A stretch of 11,078 nt of DNA from an uncultured Thermomicrobia bacterium (GCA_937968015.1 CALBSO010000061.1:1-11078); one strand, 5' to 3'; counted from the first letter of the stretch, positions 1-7,187 are shown. Notes: generated from the sequence alone by a model not told the origin. Program-made: numbers and translations.

Positions 1-364
1 CTCCGATCTGGAGGATAATCCCCTCACCGTGAATTTACCAGCACGTACTTAGACAACGTTGACGCGCCGCTCGCGCATCTTCACGTCGGCTCCGAGCGCA
101 AATATCGCCCGGGCTTCGCTATGCCGGGAGCAGGATCGCCGGTTTTTGCAACCCGAAGGCACATTAGTTTTACGCCTCTTATAGATCGAAAACAGGGTGG
201 CGAAAGGAGATTGGTAAGGGAGTTTGCGCAGGCTAATTTCGCTCGCTTCGTCTTGACATTTGCCGTTACGAAGACTCACAATGATGGGGAAATTACGAAC
301 GTCGGTTCGGGCGCACCGCTACTGAGTGTGCCGTACTCCTCCAGGAAGACAAGAGGCCAAACTC
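1..364. other. Intergenic leader without a credible gene
   Basis: No convincing gene is visible here. The open frames on both strands (49-279 minus, 121-372 plus) have Arg/Ser/Cys-rich translations without recognisable motifs and lack good ribosome sites. The only element I can support is a promoter-like pair at 253-282 facing the downstream membrane-protein gene. There is no sign of a gene truncated by the left edge. Confidence 0.5.
253..282 (+). promoter_or_regulatory. Candidate sigma70-type promoter of the VIT-like gene
   Basis: A perfect -35 hexamer TTGACA (253-258) is followed after 18 bases by CACAAT (277-282), which matches TATAAT at four of six positions. It lies about 80 bases upstream of the ATG at 365 and points towards it. 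The -35 is strong and the -10 mediocre. This is a sequence match only. Confidence 0.45.
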
Positions 365-1270
365 ATGATTGACCCACGACGCGAAACGACCACAACCGAT
401 GATGTGCTGCCGCGCTGCGGCGCGCTCGTCCTCGATGCGCTGCTCGCCAACGATGGTATTACCGGCATCGAAATGGAAAAAGACAATACCCTCGCCCTCC
501 GCTACGACCCACGCCGCACGAGCCGGGACCACGTCGAGGCGGTCGCAAACCTGCTCCGGCCCGCGCTCCAACGCCGGGTAGGGACGGAACAACCCAGCGG
601 ACGGGCGCATCTGCAGACGGTCGGGCGACTCGGTGGCAAACCCTATCTGGTGCCGACGACCGCTCTCCAGCGCATCGGGCGAGTCAGCATCCAGCCGGAT
701 ACGCCGCCGCCGCAGTCTCCGCAATTCGGGGAGCCTTCCAACACCGCGCCGCCCGCGCCGACAGATTCCGGGACAACGACGGCCGATCAAACGCAGGAGG
801 ACAAGGATAACGCATTCCTCCTGAAGATCGTCCAACCGGGTCTCGTCGGGTTGATGGACGGCTCGGTCTCGACGCTCGCGCCGCTCTTCGCCGCCGCCTT
901 CGCGACCGGCGACCACACGAAAACGCTGCTCGTCGGCCTCGCGGCGGCGGTTGGCGCGGCGATCAGTATGGGCTTCGCGGAGGCGCTCTCCGATGATGGC
1001 GTGCTGACCGGGCGCGGCCACCCCGTGATACGCGGCGCGATCACGGGCGGTATGACCTTCGTCGGGGGCGTCGGCCACGCCCTCCCCTTCCTCATCGCCG
1101 ATATCCATGTCGCGCTCATCGTCGCGTATCTGGTCGTCGGCATCGAACTGATCGCCATCGCCCTGATCCGCACGAAGTATTTCGGCTCGAAGTTCATCCT
1201 CTCCGCGATCCAGGTCGTCGTTGGTGGCGCGCTCGTCTTCGTTGCCGGCGCGTTGATCGGCAGCGCGTAG
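365..1270 (+). CDS. VIT/CCC1-like membrane transporter with N-terminal HMA-like domain
   Basis: Predicted 301-residue inner-membrane protein. Residues about 15-72 resemble a heavy-metal-associated ferredoxin-like fold (alternating helices and strands, Tyr-Asp-Pro near residue 48) but carry a single Cys18 instead of CxxC. A Pro/Gln/Thr-rich linker spans about 108-148. Residues 152-301 hold roughly four or five hydrophobic helices. The segment LMDGSVSTLAP (163-173) and later ISMGFAEALSDD (200-211) recall the VIT1/CCC1 Fe2+/Mn2+ exporters, where an Asp in helix 1 and Met/Glu in helix 2 bind metal; the matching residues here are D165, M202 and E206. Metal export from the cytoplasm is therefore the likely role, by analogy only. 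I chose ATG 365 rather than 326 because an AAGAGG stretch precedes it and the protein-like sequence begins there. A VIT-fold membrane protein without transport activity remains possible. Confidence 0.6.
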   Translation: MIDPRRETTTTDDVLPRCGALVLDALLANDGITGIEMEKDNTLALRYDPRRTSRDHVEAVANLLRPALQRRVGTEQPSGRAHLQTVGRLGGKPYLVPTTALQRIGRVSIQPDTPPPQSPQFGEPSNTAPPAPTDSGTTTADQTQEDKDNAFLLKIVQPGLVGLMDGSVSTLAPLFAAAFATGDHTKTLLVGLAAAVGAAISMGFAEALSDDGVLTGRGHPVIRGAITGGMTFVGGVGHALPFLIADIHVALIVAYLVVGIELIAIALIRTKYFGSKFILSAIQVVVGGALVFVAGALIGSA

Positions 1271-1286
1271 CGAAGAACTGCGCACC

Positions 1287-1331
1287 AAAGAAAAAAGCGT
1301 TGCCGCCCTTGTCGTGATAAAGGGCGGCAAC
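1287..1331 (-). terminator. Hairpin with T-run on the minus strand (terminator-like)
   Basis: A perfect 12-bp inverted repeat, GTTGCCGCCCTT (1299-1310) and its complement (1320-1331), encloses a 9-base loop. Read on the minus strand the stem is followed by GCTTTTTTCTTT, a good U-tract. Read on the plus strand only GGCGTT follows. It sits 29 bases after the VIT-like stop, so it may also serve that gene weakly. The stronger direction is against leftward transcription, which could come from the MFS gene. Confidence 0.65.
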
Positions 1332-1416
1332 GGCGTTAAAATGAGCCTGCGCGCAAGAGGCAGATGTGGGATCGCGTTGTTGCGCGGTCAAATTGCGAGA
1401 AAGATCGGGGAACGAA

Positions 1417-1746
1417 ATGGGAGAGAGCGGGATCGGGCGCATGTGGCGTGGCTGGACGAGCAGTGACGAGGCGGAAGCGTATGAGGCGATCTTTCGCGAT
1501 GTCGTCCTCCCCGAACTCCATCATGTCGAAGGATGTCGGGGCGCGTATCTCTTGCGGCGCGACGACGCGGACGGCGCGGAGTTCGTGACGCTGACGCTCT
1601 TCGACTCGCTGGACGCGGTCCGCGCCTTCGCGGGCGAGCAGTACGAGACGGCCGTGATCTCCGATGAAGCGCGAGCCGTCCTCCGCGCTTTTGATACGAC
1701 GGCGCGGCACTTCACGGTCGTTAGATCGCCGAACGACGCGGTATGA
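1417..1746 (+). CDS. Antibiotic biosynthesis monooxygenase (ABM) domain protein
   Basis: 109-residue soluble protein with the length and pattern of single-domain ABM proteins, small dimeric alpha+beta-barrel proteins of the ferredoxin-like superfamily. Recognisable parts are the N-terminal strand RMWRGWT (8-14), the helix DEAEAYEAIFRDVVLPEL (17-34), the strands GAYLLRRD and EFVTLTLFDSLDAVRAF (42-71), and a C-terminal strand ARHFTVV (96-102). Family members include quinol monooxygenases and heme-degrading enzymes, but many have no known reaction, so substrate and activity are not assigned. I chose ATG 1417 because GGGGA lies seven bases upstream; ATG 1441 is a possible alternative. An open frame upstream to 1366 adds 17 unlikely residues. 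The gene is convergent with the MFS gene, 64 bases from stop to stop. Confidence 0.75.
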   Translation: MGESGIGRMWRGWTSSDEAEAYEAIFRDVVLPELHHVEGCRGAYLLRRDDADGAEFVTLTLFDSLDAVRAFAGEQYETAVISDEARAVLRAFDTTARHFTVVRSPNDAV

Positions 1747-1810
1747 AAACGGGGATATACCCTGCTGGTGGCGGCGAGTATCGGTTCTCCTGCATGGTAT
1801 CCTGATCGGA

Positions 1811-3055
1811 TCACCCGGCCTCGGAAAGCGTGACCGGGGTTCTTCGCCCAATCAGCAGCACTATCCCGATCAAGACCATCAGCACCGCCGCGACCGTGCC
1901 GTACGCGACGCCCCAGCCCGCGCGGTCGGCGAGCAGGCCGGTGAGCGGGAAGGACCAGACCATCGTTACGCTGAAGCCGAACTCGGAGAGCGAGAGCACC
2001 GTCGCGCGGGTCTCCGAGGACGCTTCTTCGTTCGCCCATGCCGAAAAAAGCGGCTCGAAGAGACCGATGGAAAGCTCCCGCATGCCCAGCCCGACAAGCA
2101 CGAGCGGTACCCACGCCATCCCCTGCAAGATTAAACCGACCGCGACACTCGCCGCGAGCAGGGTGAACGGCATCCATGCCCGCCACGATGCCGGAAGCCG
2201 CCCGCCGAGCCACGTTGCGCCCGCACTGCCGATCAGGGCGATACCGAGCGTCAGGCCAATCGCGCCATTCGCGAAGCCGTGCCCCTTGAGGACCGACTGC
2301 AGGTAGATGCTCCCCAGCGTGTTCGCGGTGAAAAAGAAGGCGGCGAAGAGGACGAGCCGCAGCAAAATAGGACGCTCCCGGACGGTGCGGATGCCCGTTC
2401 GTATCGTGCGGAAGATACCGCCGAGTGTCCGGTGCTCTGTGGAACGCACCGGTTCCGGCAGCAGCGAGGCGAGGGTGCCGGTGATGAGCGCCGCCGCGAT
2501 ATTGAGGCTGAACGGCCACGCATACGACCATTCCGAGAGCCACGCGCCCGCCCATCCAATCAGCGCGGAGACGAAATACGCCGCCGCAAGGACGTTCGCG
2601 AGGATGCGGACGAAGCCATGTGACCGCCCCTCGTCCTTCAATGCATCGAAGAGATATGCCTGATCCGCACCGTAGCGGAACGAGCCGGACGCGCCATTTA
2701 TCAGCAGCGCGGCCATCACGAGCGGGAAGACGGGCGACCACCACATGAGTGAGGTCGCGATCATCACGGCAATCGTGGAGGCGACGAGGCTCCACTTCCG
2801 CCCGATCGTGTCCGCGAAGGCGCCCGTCGGCACTTCGAGCGCAACCTTCGCGATGTGGTAGCACGCCTCCGCGATGCCGATCTGCCCGAGCGAGTAGCCG
2901 CGATGCAGCAGCCAGAGCACCCAGATGGACGACGTAAAGGTCCCGGCGGTGAGCAGTTGGAAGGCGATGAATGGAAAGAGCCGCCAGCGTGCGACAGGGG
3001 TTGCAACGGCGGTCGCGGCGATCGCTTCTTCGATGGCTTCCGGTGAATGCTGCAC
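1811..3055 (-). CDS. MFS transporter
   Basis: 414-residue polytopic membrane protein of the major facilitator superfamily with about 12 hydrophobic helices and a central cytoplasmic loop near residues 190-225 (basic, RTIRTGIRTVRERP). The MFS motif A appears as GAFADTIGRK (78-87) between helices 2 and 3, preceded by EVPTG. This layout is common in proton-coupled drug or metabolite exporters of about 400 residues. The substrate cannot be read from the sequence. I chose GTG at 3055 because GGGAGGAG (complement of 3065-3072) lies nine bases upstream. The TTG at 3076 would place the ribosome site inside the gene, and its seven extra residues look unnatural. The gene stands alone and runs convergently with the ABM gene. 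The nearest good leftward terminator is at 1287-1331, beyond that gene. Confidence 0.9.
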   Translation of the reverse strand: MQHSPEAIEEAIAATAVATPVARWRLFPFIAFQLLTAGTFTSSIWVLWLLHRGYSLGQIGIAEACYHIAKVALEVPTGAFADTIGRKWSLVASTIAVMIATSLMWWSPVFPLVMAALLINGASGSFRYGADQAYLFDALKDEGRSHGFVRILANVLAAAYFVSALIGWAGAWLSEWSYAWPFSLNIAAALITGTLASLLPEPVRSTEHRTLGGIFRTIRTGIRTVRERPILLRLVLFAAFFFTANTLGSIYLQSVLKGHGFANGAIGLTLGIALIGSAGATWLGGRLPASWRAWMPFTLLAASVAVGLILQGMAWVPLVLVGLGMRELSIGLFEPLFSAWANEEASSETRATVLSLSEFGFSVTMVWSFPLTGLLADRAGWGVAYGTVAAVLMVLIGIVLLIGRRTPVTLSEAG

Positions 3056-3064
3056 GGTGTGACG

Positions 3065-3072
3065 CTCCTCCC
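3065..3072 (-). promoter_or_regulatory. Ribosome binding site fixing the MFS GTG start
   Basis: On the minus strand the sequence reads GGGAGGAG, a near-perfect Shine-Dalgarno, nine bases before GTG at 3055. It overlaps the codons that would follow the alternative TTG start at 3076, so it argues for the GTG. Confidence 0.75.
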
Positions 3073-3103
3073 ACAATATGGCAGGAGCGCGACGTCACGA
3101 CCG

Positions 3104-3119
3104 CCATGCGGGCGCATGG
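3104..3119. repeat. Short inverted repeat upstream of the MFS gene
   Basis: CCATGC-GGGC-GCATGG is a perfect 6-bp inverted repeat, 49 bases upstream of the MFS start. The position would suit an operator or a leader hairpin. No binding protein can be named and a chance occurrence is possible. Confidence 0.3.
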
Positions 3120-3491
3120 AACGAGGCCGTGCCGTCTATCCTGCCGCGTATCCAGGCACTTCGGGGGAATACGCGGCCAACCAAAATGTTTGCGCTTGTC
3201 TCCGGCTGAGCCAGTGCCGCTCAGCGAGTATCCGGTGCATCTCGGCTACCTCCGCCAGAGATCGTATCTTTCAACGGGTCATTCGGCAAATATTCCCGAT
3301 GCAGTTTCCAGAATCGCCCGCATCTGTGGGATACGCCAGACCGCGACGCGACGCTGAAGGCGTTTCGGGAACTCATGCCACGCCTCGGTTTGCTTCATGT
3401 CAACAGAAGTAGATACTCCTCAGCGAGATGCATAATGAACGGGAGACATGCGGCGCCGGGTAGAATAGCAATCTAAGAGAGAAGGATACAT
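3120..3491. other. Intergenic region, possibly with decayed coding sequence
   Basis: No intact gene is supported between the divergent MFS gene and the gene at 3492. Open plus frames (2971-3357, 3047-3412) lack good starts and motifs. A third plus frame, open from 3210 to 3474, contains a protein-like patch at about 3312-3408 but has no usable start codon. TAGAAT at 3461-3466 could be a -10 element for the gene at 3492; no clear -35 accompanies it. Confidence 0.4.
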
Positions 3492-3932
3492 ATGGCAATG
3501 GATATGAATCATTCGGGACACGAAGAAACCCCTCCGGGCAATGCGCCGCGCGAAGAATGGGTGCGGTGGCTTGTTGGGGGGTTGGCGGAGCGGTGGCCGC
3601 TGGCAAAATTGCGCGCGAATATGGAGGGATTATCGCCTCCCGGTGTACGGCGCGGTGTCGTGCCGGATATCGAGTTCTGGTACCCGAACGATGACGGCAT
3701 CTATACGCTCCGTTACGTCTATATCATCCTGCCGACCGACGCGCTCGGCAGCCGGGATGGCTTAGATACGCTCACGGCGCTGCTTGGGTACTGCCGCTCC
3801 AATGGGCGACAACTGACGCTCGTCGTGCCGGATCGCGCGTTGCAAAAAGAGGAACTTGAGGCGCTTGACAGCGTTTTGCTCGCCACGCTCAACCCAATGA
3901 TCTTCGATGTCACGGCGTATCAGATCGAATAA
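3492..3932 (+). CDS. Conserved-looking hypothetical protein, 146 aa
   Basis: I do not recognise a family. ATG 3492 is preceded by GAGAGAAGG about seven bases upstream. The translation has the make-up of a soluble globular protein: a hydrophilic N-terminus (1-20), an amphipathic Trp-rich helix around 22-42, and a strand EFWYPNDDGIYTLRYVYIILP (about 57-77). A helix around 84-98 follows, then the strand QLTLVVPD (103-110), an acidic helix (112-129), and a final strand MIFDVTAY (136-143). The alternation of helices and strands suggests an alpha/beta fold. No signal peptide, membrane segment or metal-binding pattern is evident. It stands alone on the plus strand facing the minus-strand block, so its neighbours give no clue to its role. 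Confidence 0.65.
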   Translation: MAMDMNHSGHEETPPGNAPREEWVRWLVGGLAERWPLAKLRANMEGLSPPGVRRGVVPDIEFWYPNDDGIYTLRYVYIILPTDALGSRDGLDTLTALLGYCRSNGRQLTLVVPDRALQKEELEALDSVLLATLNPMIFDVTAYQIE

Positions 3933-3989
3933 GGAGTGGTCTGCACCGCCGACCGACGATTCGAGCGGGCTTTCATAGGTCGTTCTGCC

Positions 3990-4268
3990 TCAGTCCGGTG
4001 GCGATTCGTCCTCGATGTCCGCGCCGGATGAGGAGTGGCCGCCCGATTCGTAGCGATCTTCCGGGCTTGGCGTGTGTTCGAGCGGCGCAACGGTTCGCAC
4101 TTCATCCTCGCGATACTCTACGGCGAGCATATCCTCATCCGATGGACTCCCGCCGCGTGCCATGGCGCTGCTTCCGGCAGGCTTGGCGGGCCGCTCGCCA
4201 TCCACGGAGTTCGGATAGGATAACGTATCCTCAGCGAAGAGTTTGTCCGGCAAGTCGCTTCGTTCCAT
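3990..4268 (-). CDS. Small acidic hypothetical protein, 92 aa
   Basis: A Glu/Asp/Ser/Pro-rich, strongly hydrophilic protein with no hydrophobic core, probably largely disordered. I chose ATG 4268 because AAAGGGG lies about seven bases upstream; an earlier ATG at 4313 in the same frame would add 15 residues without a ribosome site. No known domain is visible. It is the last gene of the leftward block, 167 bases after the cupin stop, so it may share a transcript with moeA and that cupin. The composition is unlike the Arg-rich shadow frames of this GC-rich DNA, which supports it, but the call stays tentative. Confidence 0.5.
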   Translation of the reverse strand: MERSDLPDKLFAEDTLSYPNSVDGERPAKPAGSSAMARGGSPSDEDMLAVEYREDEVRTVAPLEHTPSPEDRYESGGHSSSGADIEDESPPD

Positions 4269-4374
4269 CTTTGCGCCCCTTTCCGCGGGTTCGCGGTTCC
4301 TTACCGTGACCAACTGTGAGCCACCTTATGGAGCGGAGTGCAAGGCGTATGCCATTAGCGGGCATGATAGCGGC

Positions 4375-4401
4375 GGTGGCAGGCTGCAGCCCGCCGCCAC
4401 C
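4375..4401. repeat. GC-rich inverted repeat between cupin and acidic-protein genes
   Basis: GGTGGC (4375-4380) and GCCACC (4396-4401) flank a self-complementary GGCTGCAGCC core. In the leftward direction no T-run follows the stem, so it is not a standard terminator. It could attenuate or stabilise a leftward transcript. Confidence 0.35.
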
Positions 4402-4435
4402 AGAAAAACAGGGCGCGGCCACCACGAAAAACGCG

Positions 4436-4834
4436 CTACGTCGCGGGCGCGTCCTCTGTGGCCTGTGGCATGAGCGCGACGTATTCATCGCGGAGCGGGG
4501 TGAAGATCTCGACGAAGCGGCATCCTTCCGGCCCGACGCGCACGCCGCCATGCGTCACACCACCGGGGATCACCAGGCCGTCGCCGGGGCCGAGATCATG
4601 TCCTTCGCCACCGACCTCGAAGTGGATCGCGCCCTCCAGCACGTAGGTGATTTGCTCGTGGGGGTGGCTGTGCAGCGGCAGCGAGGCGTTCGGCTCAACG
4701 CGCCCGAACATCGCCATCAACCGGTCGCCGGCGACAAGGCGCGCCTTAAGAGCAGGCACGGTGGGAAGGATTTGCACGTCGGTCAGCGAAGCGACCTGAA
4801 AGAACTGCGGTGTACTTGTGGTATCCATTGCCAT
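4436..4834 (-). CDS. Single-domain cupin protein
   Basis: 132-residue small beta-barrel protein. Cupin motif 1 is present as LPLHSHPHEQITYVLEGAI (52-70), with candidate metal ligands H55, H57 and E60 or Q61 (H59 is an extra histidine). Motif 2 is GDGLVIPGGVTHGG (84-97), with ligand H95. The length suits a monocupin; these are isomerases, dioxygenases, sugar-binding or regulatory proteins, and the reaction cannot be told. I chose ATG 4834 because GGGAGG lies six bases upstream (4841-4846); the ATG at 4828 is less well placed. It follows moeA by 70 bases on the same strand, so co-transcription is likely. The C-terminal half shares the pattern VGPEG...IF.P.R.-Y-A with the cupin at 6738-7187, which suggests paralogy. 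Confidence 0.88.
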   Translation of the reverse strand: MAMDTTSTPQFFQVASLTDVQILPTVPALKARLVAGDRLMAMFGRVEPNASLPLHSHPHEQITYVLEGAIHFEVGGEGHDLGPGDGLVIPGGVTHGGVRVGPEGCRFVEIFTPLRDEYVALMPQATEDAPAT

Positions 4835-4904
4835 TGGCGGCCTCCCATGTTTGCTCGCGATTGATTTGTCCTGCGCCGAGTTTCGCCGCGCCACGGTGAA
4901 GATG

Positions 4905-6125
4905 TCAACCGAGCAGGAGAGCGTCCACCATTTCGCCCGCGGCATAGGGCGTGTCGCGCGGCGGGATGATGGCGAGCGCGTCCGCGCCAATGAACGACGC
5001 GAGCCGGGATGATTGCTGCGGCCCGGTCGAAGCCGCTTCCAGCACGCCATCGTCCGCGCGGCGGAGCGCGACGCGCATGTAGTCAATGCGGTCAATCGGC
5101 GTCACCGCATGCGCGAGGCGGACGCGCGCGTGGGGACGGTCCACCTGCCCGTGCCCCTGCATCGCACGCAGCGCGGGCCGGACGAAGACCGCAAAGCCGA
5201 CAAGACCGGAGACGGGGTTACCCGGCAGCCCAAAGAGAAGTGTTTTCCCCTCCGGCCCGGCGGTTGCGAAGGTGAACGGCTTGCCAGGGCGCATGCGCAC
5301 CTGGCGGAAGTGGACAGTGGCGAGTTCCACCAACAAGCCCTTTATGAGGTCTTTGCGGCCCATCGAGACGCCCCCGGAGGTCATCACGACGTCCGAATCG
5401 GCGATCCGCTCGATCAGGAAGGCGCGTTGAGCGGCGTCCGTATCCGGCGCAAGACCGGCGTAGGTGATCGTCACGCCGAGAGGCGCGAGCGCGGCGACGA
5501 GCGCGAAGCGGTTCGAGTCCCGGATTTGCCCTGGCCCGAGCGGCTGCCCCGGCTCGACGAGTTCATCGCCCGTCGCCAGCACGCTGACGCGTGGTCGCCG
5601 CGTGACGAGCGCATCCGTCCGGCCTAAGGAGGCGAGCAGCCCGACGGCCGCTGGGGTCAGCACCGTCCCCGCCGCCAGGACACGATCGCCGCGCTTCAGG
5701 TCGCTGCCGACGGAGCGGATATTCTGCCCGGCGCGCGGCGTCTCACCGATCCGCACGCCCTCCGCTGTGCGTGTCGTTCGTTCAACCTGCACAACGGCGT
5801 CCGCGCCGGGCGGCAGAGGCGCGCCGGTCGTGATATACGCCGCGGTACCTCGTTCCACATGAAACGCTCCGACGTTGCCCGCGAACTGATCGCCGACGAC
5901 GTACCGCAACGGAGCCGCATCGTCGCTGATCACCGCATAGCCATCCATCGTTGCGGCGGGGAAGGGCGGTTGATCCTCGTCGCTGATCACCTCCTCCATG
6001 AGAACGCGCCCCGCAAGGTCCATCAACCGGGCGCGCTCCGTCGGAAGCACGATAGTGTGGGCGCGAATCATCGCGGTCGCTTCAGCGGGGTCGAGGAGAC
6101 GATCGAGCATATTTGCGGTAGACAC
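4905..6125 (-). CDS. moeA: Molybdopterin molybdenumtransferase MoeA
   Basis: 406-residue cytoplasmic enzyme that inserts molybdate into adenylylated molybdopterin, the last common step of molybdenum cofactor synthesis; the length matches E. coli MoeA (411). Domains in order: the N-terminal MoeA region with PPFPAATMDGYAV (53-65) and AGQNIRSVGSD (132-142). Next is the MoCF-binding domain with VLATGDELV (182-190), TSGGVSMGRKDL (249-260), RPGKPF (279-284) and GLPGNPVSG (299-307). The C-terminal domain (about 330-406) ends with ASFIGADALAIIPP. All signature motifs are intact. I chose GTG 6125 because GGAGGG precedes it by five bases; the frame continues upstream to 6182 without a ribosome site. 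No other cofactor gene (moaA, moaC, mogA, mobA) and no molybdoenzyme is in the window. A promoter with extended -10 sits at 6162-6170. Confidence 0.96.
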   Translation of the reverse strand: MSTANMLDRLLDPAEATAMIRAHTIVLPTERARLMDLAGRVLMEEVISDEDQPPFPAATMDGYAVISDDAAPLRYVVGDQFAGNVGAFHVERGTAAYITTGAPLPPGADAVVQVERTTRTAEGVRIGETPRAGQNIRSVGSDLKRGDRVLAAGTVLTPAAVGLLASLGRTDALVTRRPRVSVLATGDELVEPGQPLGPGQIRDSNRFALVAALAPLGVTITYAGLAPDTDAAQRAFLIERIADSDVVMTSGGVSMGRKDLIKGLLVELATVHFRQVRMRPGKPFTFATAGPEGKTLLFGLPGNPVSGLVGFAVFVRPALRAMQGHGQVDRPHARVRLAHAVTPIDRIDYMRVALRRADDGVLEAASTGPQQSSRLASFIGADALAIIPPRDTPYAAGEMVDALLLG

Positions 6126-6130
6126 GCTTT

Positions 6131-6136
6131 CCCTCC
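6131..6136 (-). promoter_or_regulatory. Ribosome binding site fixing the moeA GTG start
   Basis: GGAGGG on the minus strand lies five bases before GTG 6125. No comparable site precedes the in-frame ATG at 6110 or the upstream alternatives. Confidence 0.75.
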
Positions 6137-6161
6137 GCACCGGTACGTCATTCCGATCACG

Positions 6162-6170
6162 ATTGTAGCA
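6162..6170 (-). promoter_or_regulatory. Extended -10 promoter upstream of moeA
   Basis: On the minus strand TGCTACAAT gives a TGn extension followed by TACAAT (five of six matches to TATAAT), about 37 bases upstream of the moeA start. No good -35 hexamer is seen 16-18 bases further up, as is normal for extended -10 promoters. Confidence 0.5.
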
Positions 6171-6335
6171 GCATTGTCGCACCTGTTATTGAGCCGATGG
6201 GGTAGCGGTGGCGGACAACAGAGGCTCATTCATTACGCCGCTCCAGGCATGATGGAAATTGAAGGATGCCGGGATGTCGCCGTTCTCCTCGCGCGGCAGG
6301 CACGGGAGCGCGGGTTTTGCGCCGGGAGGGTTCCG

Positions 6336-6369
6336 CAAAAACAAGACCCGGTATCACCCGACCGGGTCT
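6336..6369 (-). terminator. Intrinsic terminator of the cupin-small protein unit
   Basis: A perfect 9-bp stem, AGACCCGGT (6344-6352) and ACCGGGTCT (6361-6369), has an 8-base loop. In the leftward direction it is followed by TGTTTTTG. It lies 35 bases after the stop at 6404 and separates that unit from the moeA promoter. Confidence 0.8.
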
Positions 6370-6403
6370 CGATGTCATGTGGGTTTTCGCGTGCGACGGC
6401 GCG

Positions 6404-6658
6404 TTACTTCCGGGTGGTGTTCTTCGCGCCGTCCTCGGACTGGAAGCCGGCGAAGATCGCGTCCAGCGCGTTGTTGAGCGCGTCGAACCGGCTGGCAGTG
6501 TAGCGGATCACCGATCGGATATCATAGGTGACGGTGCGAAATTCACCGAATTGTACATCGTAGCCCGGCTGCGCTTCATCGCCATGCACCCCGACGATAT
6601 CGCCCACCGAGATGCGCCCCCGGCTCATGACAATCACCCGCGTCCCTACATCGTACAT
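6404..6658 (-). CDS. Small hypothetical protein, 84 aa
   Basis: I do not recognise a family. GGGGGGAAG lies three bases before ATG 6658, a strong if close ribosome site. Residues 1-52 read like a run of short beta strands (GTRVIVMSRGRISVGDIVGVHG, then a YDVQFGEFRTVTYDIRSVIRY segment), like small SH3-like or KOW-like barrels. An amphipathic helix follows (about 56-75), and the tail is charged. No membrane segment or catalytic motif is visible. It follows the cupin at 6738 by 79 bases on the same strand and is followed at once by a clean terminator, so the two are probably co-transcribed. The barrel comparison is an impression only. Confidence 0.68.
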   Translation of the reverse strand: MYDVGTRVIVMSRGRISVGDIVGVHGDEAQPGYDVQFGEFRTVTYDIRSVIRYTASRFDALNNALDAIFAGFQSEDGAKNTTRK

Positions 6659-6737
6659 CGGCTTCCCCCCTTAACCCGTATCATCACAACGCGCTGGCAG
6701 GCCAACGGGACGCCCTCGTGCGTCGCTCGTCGTTTCC

Positions 6738-7187
6738 CTACGACTGCGGCGGCGATCCCGCAAGATAGGTCCCCTCGGCGGTGTCCCGCCCGCCCATTGC
6801 CTGCGCGATGTAATCCTCGCGCGGTGGCGCGAAGATGTCGAGCGCGGTCACGCCCTCCGGCCCGACGGTCGCGCTGTGCGGCGTGTTCGGCGCGATTGCG
6901 TACACATCACCAACATGCAACACCCACGGCGTCGCATCCTCCGTGCCGACGCGCAGATGAATCTCCCCCGCGATGACGGTGCCGCACTGCTCGTGCGGAT
7001 GACTATGCCAGCCAACGACACCGCCAGGCTCGATGATCACGAAGTTCATCATCGCTCGCCCACCGCTGAAGACTTCCATCTCGATGCCCGGCAGTGGCTT
7101 GAATCGGGGCAAATCCTTGCGATGCACCATCTCCGTCCGGAAACCGAGCGGTTGCGATGCGGGCCCTGGATCAGTCGCGCGCTGCAT
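6738..7187 (-). CDS. Single-domain cupin protein, second copy
   Basis: 149-residue monocupin. Motif 1 is VVGWHSHPHEQCGTVIAGE (57-75), with candidate ligands H61, H63 and E66 or Q67. Motif 2 is GDVYAIAPNTPHSATVG (93-109), with ligand H104. The HSHPHEQ core and the segment VGPEGVTALDIFAPPREDYIAQA (108-130) match the cupin at 4436-4834 closely in pattern, so the two are likely paralogs with related metal sites. The reaction is unknown. ATG 7187 is preceded by AAGGGG about seven bases upstream. It is the first gene of a short leftward unit with the 84-residue protein. Its promoter lies on the edge of the DnaA-box region. Confidence 0.88.
   Translation of the reverse strand: MQRATDPGPASQPLGFRTEMVHRKDLPRFKPLPGIEMEVFSGGRAMMNFVIIEPGGVVGWHSHPHEQCGTVIAGEIHLRVGTEDATPWVLHVGDVYAIAPNTPHSATVGPEGVTALDIFAPPREDYIAQAMGGRDTAEGTYLAGSPPQS

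Noticed and set aside
1..9. First bases resemble the end of an Illumina adapter (TCCGATCT)
   Set aside because: Only eight bases match and the preceding base differs from the adapter. Chance is a fair explanation, though it could be checked in the raw reads.
108..156. Hairpin CCCGG...CCGGG with a downstream TTTTT as a terminator
   Set aside because: The stem is only five bases and the T-run begins more than 15 bases after it, so it does not have the form of an intrinsic terminator.
293..1330. 345-residue minus-strand open frame opposite the VIT-like gene
   Set aside because: Extremely Arg/Asp/Glu-rich shadow of the plus-strand gene, with no ribosome site or domain.
5511..5525. tRNA T-loop-like sequence GGTTCGAGTCC
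   Set aside because: It lies inside moeA in a conserved coding segment (Arg-Asp-Ser-Asn-Arg), with no acceptor, D or anticodon stems around it.
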